The notes beneath the pieces are model-generated. The model had not been told where the DNA came from and searched no databases. It was given only the letters and a program-made list of their open reading frames with translations. A program made the translations under genes and the position numbers. This document shows, piece after piece, positions 19,901 through 27,556 of a stretch of 64,000 nt of DNA; positions within the stretch are counted from its first letter, which is position 1; every line of letters begins with the position of its first letter. Source of the stretch: Bacteroidales bacterium (GTDB lineage: Bacteria > Bacteroidota > Bacteroidia > Bacteroidales > 4484-276); the NCBI GenBank assembly GCA_035647615.1, contig DASRND010000035.1:1-64000 (forward strand), written 5' to 3'.

Positions 19901-20677
19901 GCCGTTGAAAGGCTCTACTGTAGTAGGAAAGTTGTGCGTCTCGGCTTTAAGTGAAATCACTGATTGTCGATCGCTGAGCTCAAAAAAGGCAGCGGTATCC
20001 TGATGCGCAGGCGCAAACTGAACGATGGCAGGGCCACGCACAAAAGCAACGTTGTCTTTGTAGGCCGATACAATCTTGTTGGGATTTGCGGCAGAGGTTT
20101 TTCGTATCAACGAAAATAGCGAGTCGGGCATCTCCTTTCCATCGATGATAAAAGTGCCATTAAAAATCTTGTGCCGACAGTGCTCGGAATTGACTTGCGC
20201 AAAGCCATAAACCTCGCTGTCGGTGAGCGTGCGTCCCAGGCGTCGGCTAAGCTCGTTGAGATATTCCACTTCTTCATCGCTAAGCGCCAGACCTTCTTTT
20301 GTATTAAAGGTGGCAATATCGTGGATAGCTTTTATGGAATCCGGAGCGCGGTTGATGCTGAAGAGCTGCTGGTCGAGCTGCCGGTAGTGCGCCGAAAGCA
20401 TCGGATCGTAGGCTGGCTGATTAGACGTAGCAACTGTAAACACCTCCATCCGCTGCAGGCTCGCGATGCCCATGTTGCGGGCTATCTCCACCGCGTTGGT
20501 ACTCCAGGGCGTGATCATCTCTTTGCGTGGCCCTGTGAAACTTCCCTTCACAACATCCTCCTCAACGAGCAATGCGCCGCCAAGCAGCCAGGTTAATTTT
20601 TTAATATCATCAGAAGTGAGCGCTGCCGAAGATTCGAGCGCATACACTTTATCGTCCTGCCTAAAAAAGCTGATCAT
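16976..20677 (-). CDS. purL: phosphoribosylformylglycinamidine synthase (large single-chain PurL)
   Basis: Converts FGAR, glutamine and ATP to FGAM in purine synthesis. The 1233-residue chain contains the small PurS-like N-terminal region and linker, two AIRS-like ATP-binding halves (GGAVSSVATGEF near residue 400; a decayed second half near 680-960), and the C-terminal glutamine amidotransferase. The GATase has the nucleophile in GVCNGCQ near residue 1073 and a His-containing HGEGRFSF near 1185. This is the E. coli-like fused form rather than separate PurS/PurQ/PurL. A -7 box lies 43 bases upstream. Confidence 0.95.
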   Translation of the reverse strand: MISFFRQDDKVYALESSAALTSDDIKKLTWLLGGALLVEEDVVKGSFTGPRKEMITPWSTNAVEIARNMGIASLQRMEVFTVATSNQPAYDPMLSAHYRQLDQQLFSINRAPDSIKAIHDIATFNTKEGLALSDEEVEYLNELSRRLGRTLTDSEVYGFAQVNSEHCRHKIFNGTFIIDGKEMPDSLFSLIRKTSAANPNKIVSAYKDNVAFVRGPAIVQFAPAHQDTAAFFELSDRQSVISLKAETHNFPTTVEPFNGAATGTGGEIRDRMAGGIGSMPLAGTAVYMTSYPRLEAARQWEQQNPERSWLYHPPIDLLIKASNGASDFGNKFGQPLICGSVLTFEHIGEKQKYGYDKMIMLAGGIGYGYEKDALKNVPEPGDAVVVLGGDNYRIGMGGGAVSSVATGEFANQIELNAVQRSNPEMQKRVYNALRAMAEKEDNPIVTLHDHGAGGHLNCLSELVEESGAIIHVEKLPVGDSTLSDKEIIGNESQERMGLVIRNSDLKLLQEVARRERAPIYQVGEVTGDHRLVFARSSQPLHPIDLHLTDFFGKPPRTVLEDTLQPLQFEALSYTIDKIDEYLEAVLQLESVACKDWLTNKVDRSVTGKVALQQCAGELQLPLNNCGVAALSYNDFRGVATSIGHAPVASLINPVQGAVLAIAEALTNIVWAPIEGGLKGVSLSANWMWPTRNPGENARLYQAVEAVSNFAIKLGINIPTGKDSLSMTQRYPDGQKVLSPGTVIISAAAEVSDFRKVVKPVLIREEATEIIWVSFSKSAFALGGSSFAQILNQPGTQTPLVADPSYFATAFDAIQQLINQQMILAGHDVSAGGLITTLLEMNFANTSGGLSVNLNKLDVDDLIQVLFSEKPGVIIQTRLDDEVAEQLAAVGVEAIPIGRPIAERQLIIDHLMHSYNFDIDSLRDVWYKSSYLLDRHQSTPALALERFGNYKRQPLKYRFMAGFEGTLQQFGLDANRRKPSGIRAAIIREKGVNGDREMAWSMYLAGMDVKDVHTTDLIEGRETLRDIHLIVFVGGFSNSDVLGAGKGWAAALLYNEKARQALQDFYDRPDTLSLGVCNGCQVMTELGFIYPNHTQHPKMLHNASGKFESGFVNVEIENNDTVMLRSLAGSRLGIWVAHGEGRFSFPESEAKYNIPMRYSYDEYPAHPNGSPYAAAAIASDDGRHLAVMPHLERSLLPWQWGHYPSDRTNDEVTPWIEAFVNARKWIEEKKIATI

Positions 20678-20719
20678 AGTTTTTGTATTAAAATGAAAAT
20701 ATCAAAAAGAAATCAGGTG

Positions 20720-20727
20720 CAAAAATA
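20720..20727 (-). promoter_or_regulatory. -7 box (TATTTTTG) of purL
   Basis: Minus-strand TATTTTTG, a perfect TAnnTTTG, 43 bases before the purL start. No purine-type riboswitch fold was recognised in the short leader. Confidence 0.5.
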
Positions 20728-20782
20728 GGTGAATGTTTAGAAGGAAGCGGGTAGCGGTTAGAAGTTGGGAAGAAGAAAGAAG

Positions 20783-21041
20783 TCAGAGATGAGAGGGGAG
20801 ATGTGAGAGATGAGAGGGGAGAAGTGAGAGATGAGAGGTGAGAAAAGGGAAGTAGTAAGGAGTAGATAGAAATTGGAAGGCACTTGTAGAAAAGACCATT
20901 AAAACCCATCCCTTGTTCCTTTTACGCGTCGGTGGCGTTTATTGTGGTTATTAAAAATTAGCGGAAATTCGCTCCATTGGCGGTAATTCGCGGACGGTGG
21001 TTTTATCAAAGTATTCATTTAATTGGCGGGAATTCGCGGAC
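20783..21041. repeat. 21-bp purine-rich tandem repeat and a 20-bp direct repeat
   Basis: The gap between purL and tRNA-Thr holds three tandem units of TGAGAGATGAGAGGGGAGA type (20783-20845, about 21-bp period). It also holds two copies of ATTGGCGG(T/G)AATTCGCGGAC (20976-20995, 21022-21041), spaced 46 bases apart with one mismatch. A related GTGAGCGATGAGAGGTGAGA occurs at about 38373. No gene is seen here. Confidence 0.6.
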
Positions 21042-21098
21042 TATTCATTTATCCTTTTATAAAATCCTACATTTTTGAGTGGGCAAAAGGAAAAGTTC

Positions 21099-21106
21099 TA
21101 TTTTCG
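21099..21106 (+). promoter_or_regulatory. -7-like box (TATTTTCG) of tRNA-Thr
   Basis: TATTTTCG differs from TAnnTTTG at one position and ends 17 bases before the mature tRNA-Thr 5' end, the expected distance. Confidence 0.35.
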
Positions 21107-21123
21107 CGGCTTGAAATCATTTT

Positions 21124-21196
21124 GCCACCTTAGCTCAGTTGGTAGAGCAGCGCATTCGTAATGCGCGGGTCGAGGGTTCGAGTCCCTTGGGTGGCT
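21124..21196 (+). tRNA. tRNA-Thr (anticodon CGU)
   Basis: A 73-nucleotide cloverleaf. The acceptor stem is GCCACCT/GGGTGGC with discriminator U. The D stem is GCTC/GAGC, the anticodon stem GCGCA/TGCGC with loop TTCGTAA (anticodon CGT at 21157-21159), and the T stem GAGGG/CCCTT with TTCGAGT. The CCA end is not encoded. It reads ACG codons. Confidence 0.95.
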
Positions 21197-21204
21197 CTAT
21201 AAGA

Positions 21205-21232
21205 GGAGGCTTTCGGGTCTCCGTTTTTTTTT
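21205..21232 (+). terminator. intrinsic terminator after tRNA-Thr
   Basis: Stem GGAGGC (21205-21210) / GTCTCC (21217-21222), with one G-T pair and loop TTTCGG, followed by G and a run of nine T. Confidence 0.75.
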
Positions 21233-21256
21233 GCAAAAATAATTTTCACTATTTGC

Positions 21257-21286
21257 TTGGCAGAAATTAGAAAAGAAATATCTTTG
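21257..21286 (+). promoter_or_regulatory. promoter of tRNA-Val (TTG-N19-TATCTTTG)
   Basis: TTG at 21257-21259, a 19-base spacer, and TATCTTTG at 21279-21286 match the Bacteroidota TTG/TTTG...TAnnTTTG promoter very well. The mature tRNA starts 36 bases further on. The terminator before it shows that tRNA-Val has its own transcript. Confidence 0.65.
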
Positions 21287-21321
21287 CACTCCGTTTACGG
21301 GGAACAGTTCAGAAAAATTAT

Positions 21322-21396
21322 GGGAGTTTAGCTCAGTCGGTTCAGAGCATCTGCCTTACAAGCAGAGGGCCACTGGTTCGAATCCAGTAACTCCCA
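21322..21396 (+). tRNA. tRNA-Val (anticodon UAC)
   Basis: A 75-nucleotide cloverleaf. The acceptor stem is GGGAGTT/AACTCCC with discriminator A. The D stem is GCTC/GAGC with a 10-base loop, the anticodon stem TCTGC/GCAGA with loop CTTACAA (anticodon TAC at 21357-21359), and the T stem ACTGG/CCAGT. CCA is not encoded. Confidence 0.95.
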
Positions 21397-21400
21397 CACA

Positions 21401-21432
21401 AAAGCCACCTCTTCAGGGGTGGCTTTTTGTTT
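21401..21432 (+). terminator. intrinsic terminator after tRNA-Val
   Basis: Perfect 9-bp stem AAAGCCACC (21401-21409) / GGTGGCTTT (21418-21426), then TTGTTTT. Confidence 0.8.
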
Positions 21433-21530
21433 TGGTAACATTTTGGTTTTTAACGTTCACTCGCCTCAAACAATAGAATGCTTTAGCTGCCGATTGACTT
21501 ATTATTACACAATTTCTCAATTCTTCCATG

Positions 21531-22006
21531 AGTCACCCGGTGAATGCTGTCTGAGCGTGGAACAAAATCCCAAACCTCCATCGGCTCGCCTGGCGATATT
21601 CACGGCGTGACTTTTCATTTCCGGCGGCAGTCACACCGTGAATGCTGTCCGAGCATAGAACAAAATTCCAAACCTTTATCCGCTCGCCTGGCGTTAATCA
21701 CCGGGTGACTTATCCTCCAGGCGTTAGTCACTTCGTGAATGCTGTCCGAGCATAGAACAATATTCCAAACCTTTATCCGCTCGCCTGGCGTTATTCACGG
21801 TGTGACTTTTCAGTTTCCGGCGGCAGTCATACCGTGAATGCTGCCTGAGCATGGAACATTATTCCAAACCTTTTTCCGCTCGCCTGGCGTTATTCACGGC
21901 GTGACTTTTCAAATTCCAAACGGTAGTCACCCCGTGAATCATGTCTGAACCTGAAACAGCTACTTTTATCTGCATACCAACCGCCCGGAGTTATTCACGG
22001 GGTGAC
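21531..22006. repeat. array of five 82-bp palindromic elements
   Basis: Five tandem units at 21531-21612, 21629-21710, 21726-21807, 21825-21906 and 21925-22006. Each is exactly 82 bp, separated by 15-18 bp linkers of which three begin TTTCA (period 97-100). Each unit starts AGTCAC-N3-GTGAAT (the fourth AGTCAT) and ends AATCAC/ATTCAC-N3-GTGACT. The two ends are inverted repeats, and each end is itself a small TCAC-N3-GTGA palindrome. Inside, CGAGC pairs with GCTCG, leaving a loop rich in AACA..TTCCAAACCTT, so each unit can fold into one long hairpin. Units 1-4 are close relatives; unit 5 differs in the centre. A sixth copy is at 44320. No ORF explains it. Function unknown. Confidence 0.85.
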
Positions 22007-22017
22007 TTTCCGTCGAT

Positions 22018-22056
22018 AATAAAAAAGCCCGCTTTGCCTTGGCGGCAGAGCGGGCT
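22018..22056 (-). terminator. intrinsic terminator for the 26.6-22.2 kb minus-strand unit
   Basis: Read on the minus strand: AGCCCGCT (22049-22056), an inner GC-rich hairpin, AGCGGGCT, then TTTTTATT. It lies 130 bases downstream of the small secreted-protein gene. Confidence 0.8.
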
Positions 22057-22186
22057 AAGTTTGTTACTGGTAGTCAAAAGATATCATTGAGCTGAAGCCT
22101 TTACAGGCCAAAACTTATTACAAGCTATTCGAGCCTTTTTCATTATTCAAATTCTTTGGCTAAAAATAGCATGATTTCCTTCAAAG

Positions 22187-22423
22187 TTAGTCTTCCTGCT
22201 CAGTTTTTCCACTTTTCCATTTGCGTACTCCGTAAGCTGCGGCCAGCGTGGCGAGCACCAGCAGGCCTTCGCCTATGGGTGCCCCACCGCCGGGAACGTT
22301 GGTATTACCGCCATGTCCTCCCGGAGGAGGAGGAGGGTTACCGTTTTGTCCGAACAGAGGTACTGCGAAACTGATGACCAGTGCCACCAGTGAAATCCTG
22401 AATATGTTGATGAAATTTTTCAT
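22187..22423 (-). CDS. small secreted protein with C-terminal hydrophobic anchor (PID-CTERM-like)
   Basis: A 78-residue protein with three parts. It has a signal peptide (MKNFINIFRISLVALVISFAVPLFGQ), a short Pro/Gly-rich linker (NPPPPPGGHGG), and a tail GGGAPIGEGLLVLATLAAAYGVRKWKS. The tail has a P-I-G motif, one membrane-spanning helix and a basic end. It resembles the small Bacteroidota proteins with PID/APIG-type tails proposed as sorting signals. It follows the 1387-residue type IX cargo gene by 23 bases and is probably co-transcribed. Function unknown; the mature part is almost nothing but linker and anchor. Confidence 0.7.
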   Translation of the reverse strand: MKNFINIFRISLVALVISFAVPLFGQNGNPPPPPGGHGGNTNVPGGGAPIGEGLLVLATLAAAYGVRKWKSGKTEQED

Positions 22424-22446
22424 ATCTAATGTCTTTTTATGGGTTA

Positions 22447-25400
22447 TTAGTTAGCCTGAATAAAAACTTTCTGTGTGGCAATGCCTTCCTGGGTGCTCAC
22501 TTTCACGATGTACCAGCCGATGGTGAGGTTGGCGTTGACTTGTGTCAGACCATCCATCAAAACGTTTTTAGCAAAAACTTTCTGTCCGGTGACGTTGTAC
22601 ATTTCCACCTGGGCGTCTAGTGCCTTTTCGCTGCTGAGGTAGAGGCTGCTGCCATTTGCATAAATGTTCATTCCCTCACTAGAGCCATCGATGATGCCAG
22701 TGGTAGTAACTGCATGAAGCTTAAAGCGCATCGGATCGTCGGAAGGATCGGCAATGAAGCTGTAGGTTTCACCAGCTGACAACTCCGTAAACTTATTGGC
22801 AAAAGCATCTTCGAGCGTCAGGCTTGTGATGCCAGCCTCTTTAACAAAACCATCGACAGCAAAAGTGATGTTTTGTGATTCCTGAACGGTGAAACGCACC
22901 GGTATAATGGTGGTTTGGCCATTAGGACTGAAAACATATTTGGAAACCCACACCTCATCGTCGGTGGTGGCACAGAGGTAAGGAATGGTAGTGACGGGAT
23001 AGAAATAGCGGGCATCGTGTTGCCATTCATAATTGGTGGATGCTTCCTGATTTGTTTGCAGCAGCAGCTTCACGGCCAGGTTGTCGGCAAAGCGGGCTTC
23101 TACTGTAAGCTGTGCTACGGCTGACTTCAGACCATTGCTGCCGTGTGTTTGATCGGCTGTTTTGAAGGTAAGAGAAGATGTCCCATCCTCAGCATATACA
23201 AAAATACCTTGTGCTACGTCGAGTTCTGACCCCATGTCTTCCCATGCTCCGTTGGTGGGGTTCATCACCTTGGGCGACGAAACTGTTGTATTGGTTACAT
23301 CAGCCCAGGTAACTTTGGATGGGTATGGGTTGCCTATCAGGTTCCAGCCGGTGTTGGAATTGGAAAGCGTTGGGCTATAGGAAGCGGCTGCATTGAGCGT
23401 GCCCTTGGCATTTTTAATTCCGGCATTGGCAATGGCGTAAGCAACAAGATATCCTGTGCCCGGATCGAAATTATCGAAAAGTTCTGGTGGGTTAGACGTA
23501 TCGTGGTAGTTAAGCCAGTAATTTGTAGTCTGATCGTAAACGTAGAAGTCATCTTCGTCTGCAATGGGAGCAAAGTTGGATGAAGCGATGGGACCAGCAA
23601 CAGGAGGTGCAATGGCATACCAGCCATCGGGAGCACCGATAGCACTGTAGCCGGTAATTGCTTTCTTGAAGAATGTTGACCCGCTGATGGTGAGGTTTTC
23701 GCCTCCAAGAAGTGTAGCACCATTTTCTATAATCAAACTATTGCATGTTTCTGCAGCAGCAATGGTTGGATAATATGTAGCTGATTCATTTATCAATGCA
23801 TTAACAGTTGCTGAGGGAATTTGAACATCCCAATTTCCTGCAGCATTCCAGTCATTACTTTCTGCTCCTGACCATCCCGCTCCGAAAACACCAAGATTAT
23901 AAAAATGATCTATGTCAAAGACAATCCACTCCGAATTATTTGCATCGGTTCCGGAAGAGCTTGCCCAATCAGTGTTCCCGCTGGTGACAGATAATTTTCT
24001 TACAAGTGTATAATCTAAAGTAGCATTAGTAGTGCCTGCAACATCCCATGCAGGTACAGGCCTCTCTCCAATAATTCCAATCACATCAATTGAGATTCCG
24101 TCATACACAAGCTCGATTGCATCATCACCGTTAAAGTAGGTTACTGTATTAGAAACATCACCTTTTGCAATTATGGCTGGATCTGCACCAGCATTGTAGA
24201 TTATAAAAGTCTGGCCGCTGGCAAGAGTTGTTGTTCCTGTCCATGTGTATTTTGGTATTAATCCCCCATTAGAGTAAAGATTAACGGTAAAATCAGATAA
24301 ATCGATGCTTGTAGCTTCTCCGTTATAGATCTCAAGGGCTTTGTTGTTACTACTTCCTTCAAGGTATTCAGAGAAAAATACTTTGGGTGCAGGCGGAGCG
24401 TCGTCTGTTGTTGCTTCAGCCTGCGGCACATTCCCATCGGTTTTATAATTGATTTCCGCGCCTGATCCATTGTAAGGATAAATTTTAAAGAAATACTGCG
24501 TTGAAGCAGACAACCCGGTAAACTCATGTATTTCATCGCCTGTGGGAATGTTTTGCACCAGCAGGGCATCGTTTTCGGGCGTGCCATCAGCTGGGTCAAC
24601 AATGTCCTCATAACTCGTGGCGCTACCTTTAATAAGATATCCGGCTGCCGCAGGAACAGCATCTTTCCAAATAACTATAATTGTCCTGCTTGAGCTGGCT
24701 TCAGCTTCAAAACCGGAGGGATGATTTGTTGGCTCAATCACGGGATCGGTTACGGTATAACTTTGTTCAGGTGAAGTTGCATCGTCAGCATCATTATCAA
24801 GAGCATAAACCACATAATACACAGTCACTCCATTCGATTGGGCTGGAATATCGGTAACTGTCTTGAAAGTATCACCACTAGTATTTGTCATTGAAATAGT
24901 TGTGCCCAAACTTCCTGAAGTTGTTCCCCAATGTAATTCAACACCTTCAACTGTTCCATCACTATCAGTAACATCAGCCGATACGCTGACCGTTGTTGAT
25001 GAGGTAATGCCGGTAGCTGGTGTCTGAACAATGTTTGTGATTACCGGATTTTGATTTCCACCGGTGGTTGTTACCATTATCTCGTTGGAATTTGCGCTGG
25101 TGCCATTTGCATTGGTGGCACGTACAACATAATAATAGGTAGTAGCAGCGTCAAGATCAGTAACTGCGTATGATGTTACGTTGCCAACATCCAGATTTTC
25201 ATAACCAGAAACAAATGAAACCGCACCACCGTAAGAAATCGAGACATCATCAAAAGCTAAGTTTCCTGCGGATTTAGTGTAAGTAAACCTGAACTGAATT
25301 AAATCAGAAGGTAATGCAGGTGTTGAGGAACTATTGTATGTTATAGTAGTTCCGGTTGTAGGTAGGGGTACAATATTTTCCATCATTACCCAATCTGTTC

Positions 25401-26610
25401 CATCGAAACCTTCTACCAATAGTGCACTAATAGCATCTGTTGTCTGGCCTTTGATCCAAAAACTTAATGAAGTAGCAGCGCTGGCTAAAATTGGAGTTAG
25501 TACGTTATCACCACTACTATCAAATTTCAAAGAAGGTATAGCAATTCCAGAACTTGCTGCAGTAGTATAAGTACCAACTCCAGTAAAAGTCCAACCTTCA
25601 GGTTCTGTTGTCCCACCATCAAATCCTTCTTCTAAGGTTAAAGCACCACCTGTTGATGAATAAACATCAAGATTGTATCCTGTTGCACCTGAAACTGCAT
25701 TCCAGTTTGCTGTAAAGCCGTTTACGCCAACAGATGTTGCATCTGTTGCAAGGGGAGCATCCGGTGCAGGTGGGGCAGTAACGTCTCCGCTGCACGTTAC
25801 AGTTTGCGCAGTAGCTCCGGCAGATGAAGCAGTAATTACTTCATCGTTATAATCTCCGGCAGATAATCCAGCTTTTAGGCGGACATAAATAGTTGTTGAG
25901 GAAACCACTCCACTAGCTTGTGTGAGTGTAATCGGGCTGGTGTAGCCACTACCTGATGTTTCAGAAATTTCATAGTCAGCGGGTGCTGCAATTGAAATAT
26001 CCACATCAAGATTACTACCTGCCACCGTGAAAGTTTGCTCTGCTGATGGGCCTGAGCCTATAACATAGGTGAAGCCGGAGAGCGAGATTGGATTAACTGT
26101 TATGGTTGGAGGTGGCGGGCCTACGCTATAAGTGACTTCCAATTTCTTTAAATAAAGCGCTTTGGGGGTTGTGGGAGTCCAAGTTATCAATACTTCGCCC
26201 GACCCCGATCCCGTAAACGAATATTCTACGTTTGCATCCGTCAAAGAGTAACTTGCAGGTGAAAAAGCACTTCCTCCAACAGAAACAGATACTGTACTAA
26301 CAATGCTGGCAGCACCGGAAGTGGAGACCTTTACTGAAGTTATGGTGCCAGGAAAACTAGATGTCGACAAAGAAAGCGCAGTTGCAGGAGAATTCTTAGA
26401 TCCAAATTGTTGTCCTTTTGCAGCCAAATAGCCCCAATACGCACCACCAGTGGCAGCAGCAGTCCAATCAATACCGCTTAGGATTTCTGTATCATACGCT
26501 GTCCAGGTTTGGCTGGTTATCTCATGTGTGTAAGTCGTCTGCCCCCAGGCACTCCCGCCCAAAAAGAGCAGCACGATGAGTGTTGTTGTTAATCGTAGTA
26601 TTTGTTTCAT
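22447..26610 (-). CDS. large multidomain surface protein with lamin-tail domain and type IX sorting tail
   Basis: 1387 residues. Signal peptide 1-23 (ending SAWG), then a beta-rich N-terminal domain of the kind found on extracellular nucleases (about 25-165), an Ig-like domain (about 170-280), FN3 modules, and a carbohydrate-binding-like jelly-roll region. A further FN3-type module (about 627-738) has YFFKIYPYNGSGAEINYKTDG. A lamin-tail domain starts near 742 (FFSEYLEGSSNNKALEIYN), followed by a long repetitive region and a Por type A tail over the last 75 residues (GQKVFAKNVL...KVFIQAN). No catalytic domain was recognised. The FN3 module is shared with both endonuclease I proteins nearby. 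A -7 box lies 107 bases upstream. Confidence 0.85.
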   Translation of the reverse strand: MKQILRLTTTLIVLLFLGGSAWGQTTYTHEITSQTWTAYDTEILSGIDWTAAATGGAYWGYLAAKGQQFGSKNSPATALSLSTSSFPGTITSVKVSTSGAASIVSTVSVSVGGSAFSPASYSLTDANVEYSFTGSGSGEVLITWTPTTPKALYLKKLEVTYSVGPPPPTITVNPISLSGFTYVIGSGPSAEQTFTVAGSNLDVDISIAAPADYEISETSGSGYTSPITLTQASGVVSSTTIYVRLKAGLSAGDYNDEVITASSAGATAQTVTCSGDVTAPPAPDAPLATDATSVGVNGFTANWNAVSGATGYNLDVYSSTGGALTLEEGFDGGTTEPEGWTFTGVGTYTTAASSGIAIPSLKFDSSGDNVLTPILASAATSLSFWIKGQTTDAISALLVEGFDGTDWVMMENIVPLPTTGTTITYNSSSTPALPSDLIQFRFTYTKSAGNLAFDDVSISYGGAVSFVSGYENLDVGNVTSYAVTDLDAATTYYYVVRATNANGTSANSNEIMVTTTGGNQNPVITNIVQTPATGITSSTTVSVSADVTDSDGTVEGVELHWGTTSGSLGTTISMTNTSGDTFKTVTDIPAQSNGVTVYYVVYALDNDADDATSPEQSYTVTDPVIEPTNHPSGFEAEASSSRTIIVIWKDAVPAAAGYLIKGSATSYEDIVDPADGTPENDALLVQNIPTGDEIHEFTGLSASTQYFFKIYPYNGSGAEINYKTDGNVPQAEATTDDAPPAPKVFFSEYLEGSSNNKALEIYNGEATSIDLSDFTVNLYSNGGLIPKYTWTGTTTLASGQTFIIYNAGADPAIIAKGDVSNTVTYFNGDDAIELVYDGISIDVIGIIGERPVPAWDVAGTTNATLDYTLVRKLSVTSGNTDWASSSGTDANNSEWIVFDIDHFYNLGVFGAGWSGAESNDWNAAGNWDVQIPSATVNALINESATYYPTIAAAETCNSLIIENGATLLGGENLTISGSTFFKKAITGYSAIGAPDGWYAIAPPVAGPIASSNFAPIADEDDFYVYDQTTNYWLNYHDTSNPPELFDNFDPGTGYLVAYAIANAGIKNAKGTLNAAASYSPTLSNSNTGWNLIGNPYPSKVTWADVTNTTVSSPKVMNPTNGAWEDMGSELDVAQGIFVYAEDGTSSLTFKTADQTHGSNGLKSAVAQLTVEARFADNLAVKLLLQTNQEASTNYEWQHDARYFYPVTTIPYLCATTDDEVWVSKYVFSPNGQTTIIPVRFTVQESQNITFAVDGFVKEAGITSLTLEDAFANKFTELSAGETYSFIADPSDDPMRFKLHAVTTTGIIDGSSEGMNIYANGSSLYLSSEKALDAQVEMYNVTGQKVFAKNVLMDGLTQVNANLTIGWYIVKVSTQEGIATQKVFIQAN

Positions 26611-26716
26611 AAATTTAAAATTTTAGAAGTTTGTGTTTATGAGATTTGTTTTGTTGTTGTTATTTCAAAAGATGAAACCAGGCGCTCTAAGAAATCTGTT
26701 TTTAGATCATAGCCTA

Positions 26717-26724
26717 CAAAACTA
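26717..26724 (-). promoter_or_regulatory. -7 box (TAGTTTTG) upstream of the type IX cargo gene
   Basis: Minus-strand TAGTTTTG fits TAnnTTTG and sits 107 bases before the start at 26610. Confidence 0.4.
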
Positions 26725-26804
26725 ACTATTATGTTGTTCCAAAACCATGATTGTTAACAAGCTTTGTGATTATATTTCCCTGGGCTGGTTTGGTTTGGTT
26801 TCGG

Positions 26805-27112
26805 CTTGGTTCGACTTGGTTCGACTTGGTTCGACTTGGTTCGACTTGGTTCGACTTGGTTCGACTTGGTTCGACTTGGTTCGACTTGGTTCGACTACGC
26901 TCACCAACCGACGCTCACCAACCGACGCTCACCAACCGACGCTCACCAACCGACGCTCACCAACCGACGCTCGCCAGCCGACGCTCACCAGCCGACGCTG
27001 GCTTCGACAGGCTGACTTCGACAAGCTCAGCCACCGCAGCCACCAGATCCACAACAGTCACCGGACTTCAACTACGCTGGTTTCGACTACGCTCAACCAC
27101 CGCAGTCACCGG
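26805..27112. repeat. expanded TTCGAC-phrase array (decamers then 14-mers)
   Basis: Eight perfect tandem decamers TCGACTTGGT run from 26811 to 26890. They are followed by seven tandem 14-mers CGCTCACCAACCGA (26898-26995; the last two carry A-to-G changes) and then dispersed TTCGACAGGCT / TTCGACAAGCTCAGCCACC phrases up to about 27112. All six frames are partly open through it and give low-complexity peptides; none looks like a gene. The 622-base gap 26611-27232 holds nothing else apart from the -7 box. Confidence 0.85.
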
Positions 27113-27232
27113 AGCCCTAAGACGTAATGTTGTTTCTATTCAAACTCCTTCAAGAACTGTTTCAAGTTCGCTGAGCGAAAACTGAAATTGTTTTGAGATT
27201 TCGGTTTCATTTAACAATGAACACTGAATTAT

Positions 27233-27556
27233 TTATTCGTCAAGTTTAAAGAGTTTTATCAGGTTATTATTAATCTGTTTCAAAACCTTACTATCTGTTT
27301 TTCCCAATAAGCCAATGGCAAGTAGCTTATCAATGGTTGCAATTTTTGAAAGCCTGATGAGCGATTCTTTTTTAAGCCCGTTTCTGACAGAAGGTTTTAA
27401 AACGATGTCGGTTTCGTCCTTCCACTTTAGCTGTGTGGAGATAAAAGCTAAAGTTAAGTCCATTTCGCCGTCTACAAGCACCAGGGCTGGTCGGTTGGTT
27501 TTACCTGATAAATCGGTAAAAGGAAACGGAATAAGAACAATGTCTCCTTTCTGCAT
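27233..27556 (-). CDS. type II toxin, MazF/PemK family
   Basis: 107-residue endoribonuclease toxin. The start MQKGDIVLIPFPFTDLSGKTNRPALVL is the PemK-fold beginning (GD-V-PF-TD-----RPALVL), followed by a loop and LKKESLIRLSKIATID, the conserved second half. It would cleave mRNA when not bound by its antitoxin. Its ATG overlaps the antitoxin TGA (ATGA at 27553-27556 read on the minus strand), as is usual for such pairs. Confidence 0.9.
   Translation of the reverse strand: MQKGDIVLIPFPFTDLSGKTNRPALVLVDGEMDLTLAFISTQLKWKDETDIVLKPSVRNGLKKESLIRLSKIATIDKLLAIGLLGKTDSKVLKQINNNLIKLFKLDE

Noticed and set aside
21531-22006. Possible CRISPR array
   Set aside because: Repeats are 82 bp, the 15-18 bp linkers are similar to each other rather than unique, and no cas genes are present.
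21531-22006. Possible integron attC cassette array
   Set aside because: No RYYYAAC/GTTRRRY core sites, no cassettes between units and no integrase.
26747-27185. Three overlapping plus-strand reading frames of 69-144 codons
   Set aside because: They are open only because the decamer and 14-mer arrays lack stops; the peptides are pure low-complexity repeats.
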